Assembly: GCF_022559585.1 (NCBI RefSeq)
Contig: NZ_CP087114.1
Span: 227,095 to 291,094, forward strand
Reading direction: 5' to 3'
From: Bartonella machadoae
GTDB lineage: Bacteria; Pseudomonadota; Alphaproteobacteria; Rhizobiales; Rhizobiaceae
Length of the DNA: 64,000 bases
Below the pieces are notes generated by a model, which was given only the letters and a program-made list of their open reading frames with translations, did not search any database and was not told the origin of the DNA. The first letter of the stretch is position 1; each line of letters begins with the position of its first letter. Positions 56,113-64,000 of the stretch are shown here, piece after piece. A program made the translations under genes and the position numbers.

Positions 56113-56800
56113 AATTGATTTATAATGATAATTTATCATTACGTATGTTAAATTATTCCCTGAATATTGTAAGATTTTCTTATCTTAAATCCTCTCATTT
56201 TGAATCAAATAAAATTATTTGTTTGCACGTCACAAGCAGGGATGTTGTGTGGATAAAAACTCTAAAAAAGTCAAAATGCCTCTCATGAAAGTCTTAATGA
56301 AAGAGCTATCGCAACACTGGGGGCTGGTAAATAGAATGATAGTGCAGGTTTGCTTCTTCACAAGTAGAAAGAGGATGGGACTCAAAGGTTTTTACGCTAT
56401 ACCCTCTAGGAGCATCGTCGTGAAGTGGGCTTAGGTTTCTTAGAAAGGTCTCTTTAAAAAGCCTGTGAAATTGGCAACGCAATAGTGTTTTGTTTCATAT
56501 GAGGGCCGTCCCCCCATTGAAGAACGTAACAAACAAAAGTGTGAAGAGGTACACAATCTCCATTATATAAAATGTTTTAGATGCTTTTGAGAGCCGTAGA
56601 GTTGCATTAAAAAATGGTAAAGGTGGAAATTGATTTTCATTGACAACTTCATATTCTCCCTAAATGAGGTTATTGATTTGCTTTAGATATTATGCAAACC
56701 GATATACGCAATGTGCTAGCCCCCATTTACATGAAAAAGCTGCAACAATGGATCTGCCTGATGTAAAATTTTTTTAAGCTGGCACTCTATAGCGCAATGG
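56113..56800 (+). pseudogene. integrase remnant F (P4-type tyrosine integrase, N-terminal and core-binding parts)
   Basis: The longest remnant. It starts at the shared junction (TTGATTTATAATGATAATT), with the integrase start near 56276. Decayed pieces read HREVGLG, SLKKPVKLATQ, EGRPPIEERNKQKCEEVHN, then AFESRRVALKNGKGGN and DIRNVLAPIY with AATMD and WICLM, all in P4-integrase order through the core-binding domain. The catalytic domain is absent. It lies between the two halves of an ABC ATPase gene. Confidence 0.7.
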
Positions 56801-56810
56801 AGAACTCATT

Positions 56811-56930
56811 GCGAATGAATGTCATTTTGTTTATAAGTCATGATTTGAAGATTCTTAAAGTCTTGATACATGAAGTGATTGTTAAGTACGATAAAGGGAC
56901 AGTTAAATATGGCTCTGCTAATATCTGCTA
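56811..56930 (+). pseudogene. ABC-transporter ATPase fragment (right part)
   Basis: Reads LRMNVILFISHDLKILKVLI, HEVIVKYDKGTVKYGSAN, matching the H-loop (SHDLKV) and the end of the ATPase domain of oligopeptide-type importers. It continues the 55951 fragment with roughly the linker residues missing between them. That gene was probably interrupted by the element marked by remnant F. Confidence 0.6.
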
Positions 56931-56958
56931 ATAATTGTATTTTTTGTCCCCAAACTCT

Positions 56959-57747
56959 TTACAGGCAAACCTTGGTATTTTGCACATTTGTACTGGAGTC
57001 TGATCGTTTATAGGTCAAGACATTAAATTGTGCTAAGAGCCCATTATAGAGGAGCATTTTCCCTACTAATGGTTCACCAATATTTGTGATAAGTTTAATG
57101 GCTTCCATGGCTTGGAGTGTTCCGATGACCCCTGGTATAATACCGATAATTCCGTTTTCAGCACATGTTGGGAGAGTTCCTAGAGCTGGTGGATTGGGGA
57201 AGAGATCTCGATAGTGAGGATTATTGTCTTTATACGGCATGAGCACCGTTACTGAACCATTGAAACGTTCTACAGCACCACTGATTAAAGGTTTTTCACA
57301 TTGGGCAGCATGATCAGCAAGCAGGTAGCGTGTGGTAAAATTATCACTGCCGTCAATGATGATGTCGTAGGTGTTTAACAGTTTATCCACATTACTTTTA
57401 TCTAAGCGTAGATTGTGTTTTTCGACCACAACATGAGGATTTATTTCTTTTAAAGTGGTTTTTGCACTCTCAGTTTTTTTTTGGTTAATCATGTTTGTTT
57501 TGTGTATCACTTGGCGTTGTAAATTGGAAAGCGAAACGATATCGTCATCGATAATACCGAGTGTACCAACGCCTGCAGCAGCCAAATAGATGAGAACAGG
57601 AGCACCAAGTCCTCCCGCTCCCACAACAAGAATGCGTGCAGCTTTTAGTTTTTGCTGCCCCGCACCACCAATTTCAGGCATAATGATGTGACGTGCATAG
57701 CGTTCGATTTCCTCATGGCTTAATTTTGTATCCGCTTCTTGTATCAT
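56959..57747 (-). CDS. HesA/MoeB/ThiF family E1-like adenylyltransferase
   Basis: 262 residues. Nucleotide-binding GAGGLGAPVLIYLAAAGVG, DDDIVSLSNLQRQVIH (with the ATP-contacting Arg) and DGSDNFTTRYLLAD are intact. A candidate catalytic Cys lies in LPTCAENGI. It probably adenylates a sulfur-carrier protein (MoaD or ThiS). The zinc-binding CxxC pairs of E. coli MoeB are absent (YRDLFP replaces CYRC, and no C-terminal CxxC), and there is no rhodanese domain. Which carrier it serves cannot be told here. Confidence 0.88.
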   Translation of the reverse strand: MIQEADTKLSHEEIERYARHIIMPEIGGAGQQKLKAARILVVGAGGLGAPVLIYLAAAGVGTLGIIDDDIVSLSNLQRQVIHKTNMINQKKTESAKTTLKEINPHVVVEKHNLRLDKSNVDKLLNTYDIIIDGSDNFTTRYLLADHAAQCEKPLISGAVERFNGSVTVLMPYKDNNPHYRDLFPNPPALGTLPTCAENGIIGIIPGVIGTLQAMEAIKLITNIGEPLVGKMLLYNGLLAQFNVLTYKRSDSSTNVQNTKVCL

Positions 57748-57834
57748 GTGCTTTCTCTTGTCATAGTTCTTTTATTGTTTACTAAGTTTATAGCACATAG
57801 ACTAGTCTAGTTTTTGTATAGGGAGGTTTTATTT

Positions 57835-58773
57835 ATGAAAATTGCCATTCAGATGGATCATATTTCAACGATTCGGATTCAAGGAGATACAACATTTGCA
57901 CTTGCTTTAGCAGCACAAGAACGTGGGCATTTACTTTTTCATTATACACCAGACCATTTATCGATGCGCGATGGTTGTATAATTGCACAATTAGAACCAT
58001 TGACGGTCCATGATGAGGAAGGAAATCATTATGAATTAGGGGAATCTGTACGTACAGAGTTAATGGATATGGACGTAGTCCTTTTACGTCAAGATCCGCC
58101 CTTCGATCTCAATTATATTACCACGACGCATTTGTTAGAACGCATTCATCCTAAGACACTTGTGGTAAATGATCCAGCATGGGTGCGCAATAGTCCAGAA
58201 AAAATTTTTGTTACTGAATTTCCTGATTTGATGCCAGAAACATTAATTACAAAAGATATTGAAGAAATAAGCGATTTTAGAGCGACATTTGGTGATATCA
58301 TTCTGAAACCACTTTATGGCAATGGAGGAGCGGGTATTTTCCATTTAAAAAAGGATGATCGCAATTTAGCTTCACTTTTGGAAATGTTTGCACAAATTTA
58401 TCGTGAACCTTTTATTGTTCAGCGTTATTTAGATGCAGTGCGAAAAGGAGATAAACGGATTATTTTGCTTGATGGTGCTCCTGTTGGGGCGATTAATCGT
58501 GTCCCAGTAGAAACAGATTCACGCTCTAATATGCATGTTGGAGGACGTGCGGAAAAGATTGATTTTACAAAACGTGATTATGAAATTTGTGAACGCATTG
58601 GTCCAGCTTTAAAGGAACGTGGTCTTCTTCTTGTAGGGATTGATGTGATTGGAGATTATATAACAGAAATTAATGTGACGTCTCCTACGGGTATTCGTGA
58701 AATCAAACGCTTTGGTGGTGCAGATGTTGCCCATCTTTTTTGGGATGTTGTGGAATCCAAACGTTCAAATTAA
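57835..58773 (+). CDS. gshB: Glutathione synthetase
   Basis: 312-residue ATP-grasp enzyme that joins gamma-glutamylcysteine and glycine. [39 protein letters not shown] (ATP loop) and the C-terminal [14 protein letters not shown] are typical. Start ATG 57835 lies behind GGGAGG; the frame extends seven codons further upstream but the ribosome site decides. Divergent from the ThiF/MoeB-like gene. Confidence 0.95.
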   Translation: MKIAIQMDHISTIRIQGDTTFALALAAQERGHLLFHYTPDHLSMRDGCIIAQLEPLTVHDEEGNHYELGESVRTELMDMDVVLLRQDPPFDLNYITTTHLLERIHPKTLVVNDPAWVRNSPEKIFVTEFPDLMPETLITKDIEEISDFRATFGDIILKPLYGNGGAGIFHLKKDDRNLASLLEMFAQIYREPFIVQRYLDAVRKGDKRIILLDGAPVGAINRVPVETDSRSNMHVGGRAEKIDFTKRDYEICERIGPALKERGLLLVGIDVIGDYITEINVTSPTGIREIKRFGGADVAHLFWDVVESKRSN

Positions 58774-58918
58774 ATTTATTTGAAGAGAGAATATTATTTT
58801 TTTAGAAAAATTATGAATGTTCCTTTTTTATATTTGTTATAATGCAAATGTGAATTACAATTGAGATATTATATAATATGGTCAAAAGATTTTAATTTCT
58901 CTTCTAAGGAGTGTATAG

Positions 58919-59962
58919 ATGAGCAAAGTGTTATCAGTTGGGATGGGACTGATTTTGGCAATTATATTGACGAATGTTAGTAATGCGCGTGATCAAATAC
59001 AGATAGCGGGTTCATCTACAGTTTTACCTTATCAAAAGATTGTTGCTGAGATATTTGGAGAAACGTATCCTCATTTTAAAGTCCCAGTTATTGAATCGGG
59101 TGGAACAGGGGCTGGTATTAAAGAATTTTGCCGTGGTATTGGAGAGAATACAATCGATATTGTTAATGCTTCACGGCCGATGAAGCCAAGCGAATTGCAA
59201 TCTTGTTTTGATGCAGGAGTAAAAGATGTAGAGGAAATACGTATTGGATATGATGGTATTGTCTTTGCAACAGATATCAATGGTCCTGATTGGAAATTGC
59301 AGGCAGTGGATGTGTATAAGGCACTTGCTGCTCAGGTTATGGTAGACGGAAAATTACAGCCAAATAAGATTTCGCAGTGGAATGCAGTCAACAGTGCTCT
59401 TCCTGCGTGGACGATAGCAGTTTACATTCCTGGAGAAAAGCATGGAACACGTGAAGTTTTTGAAGAAAAATTGCTTTCTGTAGGCTGTAAAGAAAGTGGA
59501 GCAGTTGATGCGATGAAATCTTTGGGAATGGATGATAAAGCAATTCACGCTGCTTGTGTTGCTGTACGTAAGGATGGAAAGGCTATTGATATTGATGGTG
59601 ATTATTCTGAAACCTTTGCGCGTTTGACTTCTAATAGAACAGCAGTTGGGGTTTTTGGGTTGTCTTATTATGAAAATAATGCTGATAAGTTAAAGGTTGC
59701 CCATATTAATGGTTTTGCGCCAACCGTTGAAACAATTATAAGTGGCGAATATCCAGTTTCACGTCCACTTTTTTTCTACGTTAAGAAAGCACATCTAGAT
59801 ATTGTTTCAGGTTTGCGGGAATATATTGACTTTTTTCTTTCTGATCAAATGATTGGTCCAGATAGCCCTTTGGCTGAATATGGTTTGATTGTTGCTTCTG
59901 AAAAGGAGCGCCAAGCGCAGCGTTCTGCTTTTTCTGCTGGTAGAGTCATGCGTTTGAAATAA
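58919..59962 (+). CDS. pstS: PstS, periplasmic phosphate-binding protein
   Basis: 347 residues with a signal peptide (LSVGMGLILAIILTNVSNA, cleavage likely after SNA). The phosphate-binding fold shows IAGSSTVLPY, SGGTGAGIKEFC and NASRPMKPSE. It captures phosphate for the PstCAB transporter. AAGGAG precedes the ATG. First gene of the pst operon; I see no clear Pho box in the 145-base upstream gap. Confidence 0.95.
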   Translation: MSKVLSVGMGLILAIILTNVSNARDQIQIAGSSTVLPYQKIVAEIFGETYPHFKVPVIESGGTGAGIKEFCRGIGENTIDIVNASRPMKPSELQSCFDAGVKDVEEIRIGYDGIVFATDINGPDWKLQAVDVYKALAAQVMVDGKLQPNKISQWNAVNSALPAWTIAVYIPGEKHGTREVFEEKLLSVGCKESGAVDAMKSLGMDDKAIHAACVAVRKDGKAIDIDGDYSETFARLTSNRTAVGVFGLSYYENNADKLKVAHINGFAPTVETIISGEYPVSRPLFFYVKKAHLDIVSGLREYIDFFLSDQMIGPDSPLAEYGLIVASEKERQAQRSAFSAGRVMRLK

Positions 59963-60024
59963 TTTGCTAAATTTGCAGTATAGAAGTTTTCTATGGTGTT
60001 TTTTTGTAAAAATTGAAAGACAAT

Positions 60025-61485
60025 ATGCACATTTCCGTTATTCTTTTTCTTCTATTTTTTCTTGGATTTGTTGGCTTTTGTATTTCTTATATGCGAGCGC
60101 GTTCTCTTGAATACGCACAATACAAGATGCATTCTCGTGCGTATTATCATGCGTGGTGGACATTTTTAATGACCGTGATTCCACCTCTTATTTTCTTAAT
60201 TTTTTGGGATGGTGGGAGTGCAATTTATTTAGAGTATAGTCTCTCTCGAGAAGTTGAGGCGTATAGTTCCCATATAACGGGGCTTGTGAATCATGATCTT
60301 ATTTTAGAGACTATTCGAAATCTAATTAAAATGGTTCATCACTTTGATGGCGATCTTGCTACGGCTTCGTATGAAGAAGTGCGGACACAATTATTTGCCA
60401 AAGGGTTTGTTTTACCTCATGGGGCATCAGAAGATCTGTTAAGAAGAGCACAGTCATGGGTTTCTTCTTCTGAAAAGTTACAGTTCATTGGCTATGGTTT
60501 TCTTTTTGTTATTGCGTTCTTTGGCTTTATCTTTGGAATAATACAAATTGCTCCACGTCAGCGTGCGCGTAATAAGGTTGAATGTTTGATTGTTGTCGGG
60601 TTGGTTTGCGCATCTATAGTTGCGGTCTTAACAACAGCAGCCATAGCGCTTTCCATGTTTTTTCAAACGATTAGTTTTTTTCAATCTGTCCCCTTGTCCA
60701 ATTTCTTTTTTGGAACGGTTTGGGATCCGCGTTTTTCAGCGAGTGGTTCGAGCAATACAGTAGGGCAATTTGGTCTCATACCACTCCTTGCTGGTACGCT
60801 TTATATCGCGCTTGTGGCAATGCTTTTTGCTGTTCCTATAGGGTTATTTTCGGCTCTTTATATGGCTGAATATGCTTCTACTCGATTACGATCAATAGTA
60901 AAGCCATTGTTAGAAGTGCTTGCTGGTATTCCAACCATTGTTTATGGTTTTTTTGCTTTGAAGGTGGTAGGGCCTTTTTTACGAGATCTCTCTATTTCTC
61001 TTTCTGGTGGTGTTGGTTTTATTATGGCCCAAAGTGTTTTAACAGCTGGAGTTGTGATGGGAATTATGTTGATACCTTTTGTCTCCTCTTTGTCGGATGA
61101 TGTTATAACAGCTGTTCCACGCATTTTACGCGAAGGATCTTATGGTTTAGGAGCAACGCAATCTGAGACGATTAAGAAAGTGGTTATACCAGCGGCGCTT
61201 CCAGGAATTATGGGAGCAATTTTGTTGACAGCATCACGTGCAATTGGCGAGACAATGATTGTGGTTCTAGCAGCAGGTGTTGCCGCGAACTTAACACTTA
61301 ATCCATTTGAAGCAATGACCACGATGACTGTTAAGATTGTGAATCAATTAACAGGTGATTTTGAGTTTAATTCTCCACAAACTCTTGTTGCTTTTGCATT
61401 AGGGATGACACTCTTTATTATGACTCTTTTGATGAATATTCTTGCTCTTTACATTGTGCGTAAATATCGGGAACAATATGAATGA
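60025..61485 (+). CDS. pstC: PstC, phosphate ABC transporter permease
   Basis: 486 residues. It has two N-terminal helices and a soluble insert before the six-helix permease domain, longer than E. coli PstC, as in other alphaproteobacteria. The permease motif EGSYGLGATQSETIKKVVIPAALPGI is the coupling loop to PstB. ATG 60025 was chosen over TTG 60013, being closer to GAAAGA. pstA overlaps its end by four bases. Confidence 0.94.
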   Translation: MHISVILFLLFFLGFVGFCISYMRARSLEYAQYKMHSRAYYHAWWTFLMTVIPPLIFLIFWDGGSAIYLEYSLSREVEAYSSHITGLVNHDLILETIRNLIKMVHHFDGDLATASYEEVRTQLFAKGFVLPHGASEDLLRRAQSWVSSSEKLQFIGYGFLFVIAFFGFIFGIIQIAPRQRARNKVECLIVVGLVCASIVAVLTTAAIALSMFFQTISFFQSVPLSNFFFGTVWDPRFSASGSSNTVGQFGLIPLLAGTLYIALVAMLFAVPIGLFSALYMAEYASTRLRSIVKPLLEVLAGIPTIVYGFFALKVVGPFLRDLSISLSGGVGFIMAQSVLTAGVVMGIMLIPFVSSLSDDVITAVPRILREGSYGLGATQSETIKKVVIPAALPGIMGAILLTASRAIGETMIVVLAAGVAANLTLNPFEAMTTMTVKIVNQLTGDFEFNSPQTLVAFALGMTLFIMTLLMNILALYIVRKYREQYE

Positions 61486-62774
61486 ATGAAGATTTTCTTG
61501 TTTCTCGTCGCAATATTGGCCTCAAACGCCGATATTGGGCTGAGCGTCGTTTTCGAGCATATGGTTTGATTGCTATTTTTATTGGTCTCTTTTTTTTATT
61601 TGCACTTTTGTGGTCTATCATTAGTCAAGGCTATACAGCTTTTTTTCAAAGTGAAATGACATTATCGATTTATTTGGATGAGCAGGTCATTGATCCCAAT
61701 GGTCAGCGTGAGACAAATTCACAAGTCCTTATCACTGCCAATTATCCTCTGCTCGTACGGAATGCTTTGGTAAAAAAGCTTGATATAGATCAAAATGATC
61801 GCAACGCATTGCGAGATGTTAATCGTATGTTTTCAAATGGTGTCCGTGTTCAACTCCGTGAAATGGTGACAAAAAATCCAAAACTGATTGGAACAACACA
61901 AAAAATCAAAGTTTTAGCGGCAGCAGATATCGATTCTGCTTATAAAGGACAGATTGACTTGCATGTAGCGGAAAAAAACCGCAAAGTTTCTAATCGCCAA
62001 GTAGAATGGATAAAATGTTTAGCGCATGATGGCACGCTTTATAAAACATTTAATTTTGGTTTTTTTACATTTGGGGCTTCAAGCCGCGCTGAAACTGCGG
62101 GATTAGGAGTTGCGATCATTGGTTCTCTGTACATGATGGCTATAGTTTTAGTGATTTCTCTTCCAATAGGGATAGCAACAGCTCTTTATTTGGAAGAATA
62201 TGCACGTAAAACTAAATTTACGGATTTGATTGAAGTTAATATTAATAATCTTGCTGCTGTTCCTTCGATTGTTTTTGGTCTTTTAGGACTTGCTGTTTTT
62301 GTTAATTTTTTTGGCTTACCACGTTCAGCTTCTTTTGTCGGTGGGCTTATCTTGGCTCTTATGACTCTCCCCACCATTATTATTGCAACACGTTCTGCTT
62401 TGCGGGCGGTTCCTCTTTCTATTCGCGCGGCAGCTTTAGGACTGGGGGCATCAAAAACACAAATGGTTTTTCATCATGTTGTCCCTCTAGCCGCCCCTGG
62501 TATTTTGACAGGCACGATTATTGGTGTCGCTCAAGCTCTTGGTGAAACAGCTCCATTGCTTTTGATTGGCATGGTTGCGTTTGTTGTAAATATTCCTGCG
62601 ACTCCGATGGATCCAGCGACAGCTTTGCCTGTTCAAATTTTTATGTGGGCAGGTGAAGCAGAACGTGCTTTTGTTGAAAAAACCTCGGGTGCTATTATTG
62701 TATTAATGATTTTTCTTGCAATCATGAATATTTCTGCTGTTTTTTTACGTCGACGATTTGAGCGGCGCAGATAA
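61482..62774 (+). CDS. pstA: PstA, phosphate ABC transporter permease
   Basis: 430 residues. A first helix (residues about 27-48) is followed by a roughly 150-residue periplasmic domain of the DUF3333 type found in alphaproteobacterial PstA. The permease core follows (SLPIGIATALYLEEYA, ALGLGASKTQMVFHHVVPLAAPGIL). Forms the channel with PstC. Translationally coupled to pstC (ATGA). Confidence 0.94.
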   Translation: MNEDFLVSRRNIGLKRRYWAERRFRAYGLIAIFIGLFFLFALLWSIISQGYTAFFQSEMTLSIYLDEQVIDPNGQRETNSQVLITANYPLLVRNALVKKLDIDQNDRNALRDVNRMFSNGVRVQLREMVTKNPKLIGTTQKIKVLAAADIDSAYKGQIDLHVAEKNRKVSNRQVEWIKCLAHDGTLYKTFNFGFFTFGASSRAETAGLGVAIIGSLYMMAIVLVISLPIGIATALYLEEYARKTKFTDLIEVNINNLAAVPSIVFGLLGLAVFVNFFGLPRSASFVGGLILALMTLPTIIIATRSALRAVPLSIRAAALGLGASKTQMVFHHVVPLAAPGILTGTIIGVAQALGETAPLLLIGMVAFVVNIPATPMDPATALPVQIFMWAGEAERAFVEKTSGAIIVLMIFLAIMNISAVFLRRRFERRR

Positions 62775-62833
62775 CTCTAATAAAGCAGTCACTTCGATAG
62801 AGTTTATGTTTTAAAGTAAGGTGAGTTTTTGTA

Positions 62834-63592
62834 ATGAAAATTAAAATGCGTGGTCAGGATGTAAAAGTTTTTTATGGGGAGAAAGCCGCACTTCATGGTA
62901 TTACTCTTGATATTCCAGAACATCAGGTTACAGCTTTGATAGGCCCTTCAGGTTGCGGCAAGTCGACTTTTTTGCGCTGTTTTAATCGTATGAATGATAC
63001 GATTGAAGGTGCGAAAATAACGGGTCTTATTACCTTAGATGGAAAAAATATTTATGACCAGAGGATTGATGTTGTAGAATTGCGTGCTCGTGTTGGTATG
63101 GTTTTTCAAAAGCCTAGTCCTTTTCCAAAATCTATATTTGAGAATGTTGCCTATGGACCACGCATTCATGGTCTGGTCAAATCGCGTGCCGAATTGCATG
63201 ATGTTGTTGAAAGAAGTTTGCGGCAGGCAGGGTTATTTGAAGAAGTAAAAGATCGTCTTCATGAGGCAGGAACAAGTTTATCAGGAGGACAACAACAGCG
63301 TTTATGTATTGCGCGTGCCATTGCAGTGAGTCCTGAAGTTATTTTGATGGATGAGCCCTGTTCAGCGCTAGATCCAATTGCCACGGCACGTATTGAAGAA
63401 CTTATCGATGCGTTACGAAAAAATTATACCATTGTTATTGTAACACATTCTATGCAACAGGCGGCACGTGTTTCTCAATATACGGCCATGTTTCATTTGG
63501 GGCATTTGGTAGAAGTTGGTGCAACTGAAATGATTTTTACCTCACCAAAAGAACAACGTACACAAGATTATATCACGGGGCGTTTTGGATAG
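62834..63592 (+). CDS. pstB: PstB, phosphate ABC transporter ATP-binding protein
   Basis: 252-residue ATPase of the phosphate importer. Walker A ([19 protein letters not shown]), signature [14 protein letters not shown], Walker B ([13 protein letters not shown]) and the H-loop ([13 protein letters not shown]) are intact. Located between pstA and phoU as in most pst operons. Confidence 0.97.
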   Translation: MKIKMRGQDVKVFYGEKAALHGITLDIPEHQVTALIGPSGCGKSTFLRCFNRMNDTIEGAKITGLITLDGKNIYDQRIDVVELRARVGMVFQKPSPFPKSIFENVAYGPRIHGLVKSRAELHDVVERSLRQAGLFEEVKDRLHEAGTSLSGGQQQRLCIARAIAVSPEVILMDEPCSALDPIATARIEELIDALRKNYTIVIVTHSMQQAARVSQYTAMFHLGHLVEVGATEMIFTSPKEQRTQDYITGRFG

Positions 63593-63613
63593 GTAAATTG
63601 AGGAGTATAAGAT

Positions 63614-64000
63614 ATGTCTAAGAACCATACGGTCCGTTCTTATGATGCAGAACTAAAATATTTGAAAGCAAGGATTACAGCAATGGGGAGCCATGCAGAA
63701 CGAATGATTGAACGTTCTGTTGCATCAATTGTCTGTAGTGATCTTCAACTTGCGACGGAAGTTATTGCGGATGATTTGTTTTTAGATGAAGCAGAACGTG
63801 ACATTGATGAAAAAGCGATTACCATTATTTGCAAACGTCAACCAATGGCGGTTGATCTACGTGAGATCATTGGCGCCATTCGTATTTCTGCTGATCTTGA
63901 GCGGATTGGGGATATGGCCAAAAATATTGCTAAGCGAACGGTAGCACTTTCAGAAACACGTCAATCGGCGGCTTTTTATCATGGGCTTGAAACAATTACA
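63614..64000 (+). CDS. phoU: PhoU, phosphate signalling regulator (partial, runs off the window)
   Basis: The first 129 codons are present, starting at ATG 63614 behind GAGGAG. The text reads SYDAELKYLKARITAMGSHA, then ADDLFLDEAERDIDEKAITI and the metal-binding helix RISADLERIGDMAKNIAKR, matching PhoU. It links the Pst transporter to phosphate-dependent signalling and limits phosphate uptake. The 3' end is outside the window. Confidence 0.95.
   Translation, partial: MSKNHTVRSYDAELKYLKARITAMGSHAERMIERSVASIVCSDLQLATEVIADDLFLDEAERDIDEKAITIICKRQPMAVDLREIIGAIRISADLERIGDMAKNIAKRTVALSETRQSAAFYHGLETIT

Noticed and set aside
12728..56800. CRISPR array or insertion sequence as an explanation for the repeated segments
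   Set aside because: The repeats are long, dispersed, in both orientations and encode integrase N-termini; there are no short regularly spaced repeats and no transposase.
58774..58918. Pho box upstream of pstS
   Set aside because: No pair of CTGTCAT-like repeats was found; only an AT-rich promoter-like stretch with TATAAT.

Overview
This is an AT-rich alphaproteobacterial chromosome segment. It almost certainly comes from Bartonella (Rhizobiales). The evidence is base composition, rhizobial gene order (metK-trmB, rimP-nusA-ylxR-infB-rbfA-truB, rpsO-pnp, corC-ybeY-phoH-miaB, dnaX-ybaB-recR with the SRP RNA upstream), a PstA with a long N-terminal domain, and intergenic stretches filled with decayed genes and phage-type integrase remnants. 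The species assignment is inference; the gene content is read directly.

Layout. 1-4112: a possible structured leader followed by the class Ib ribonucleotide reductase operon nrdHIEF. 4109-9400 (minus): prmC-prfA, a Fur-family regulator and secA. 9840-12727 (plus): periplasmic parvulin, argJ, mutT. 12728-14100: a decayed patch with two facing integrase remnants and a truncated NlpC/P60 gene. 14128-17621 (minus): M17 aminopeptidase, coaA, asparaginase. 17830-19733 (plus): hslVU. 19750-23483 (minus): RsmC-like methyltransferase, pnp, rpsO, with two intrinsic terminators and a base-paired pnp leader. 23805-25433: an MFS transporter. 26188-47568 (minus): a long housekeeping run covering translation initiation and ribosome maturation (truB to rimP), tRNA modification (trmB, miaB, tsaB), SAM synthesis, lipoprotein acylation (lnt), and DNA replication and repair (recR, ybaB, dnaX), closed by the 4.5S SRP RNA gene. 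48668-51348 (minus): a small secreted protein of unknown function, pheA, kdsB. 51453-52034: a membrane-anchored cytochrome c. 57747-64000: an E1-like ThiF/MoeB protein, gshB, and the high-affinity phosphate operon pstSCAB-phoU (phoU runs off the end).

The most unusual part is 52850-56930. It holds a decayed microcin C-type locus: a full-length but frameshifted mccB (the adenylyltransferase that modifies the MccA peptide) translationally coupled to an apparently intact MccC-like MFS exporter. The split remains of a peptide-importer-type ABC ATPase follow. The whole is bracketed by two remnants of a P4-type tyrosine integrase. Six such remnants lie in the window, all sharing the same 5' junction sequence but ending at different points on the 3' side. 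Three of the junctions abut or interrupt other genes (nlpC/P60, mccB, ABC ATPase), and one falls at the pheA stop codon. This suggests repeated integration of related elements followed by decay.
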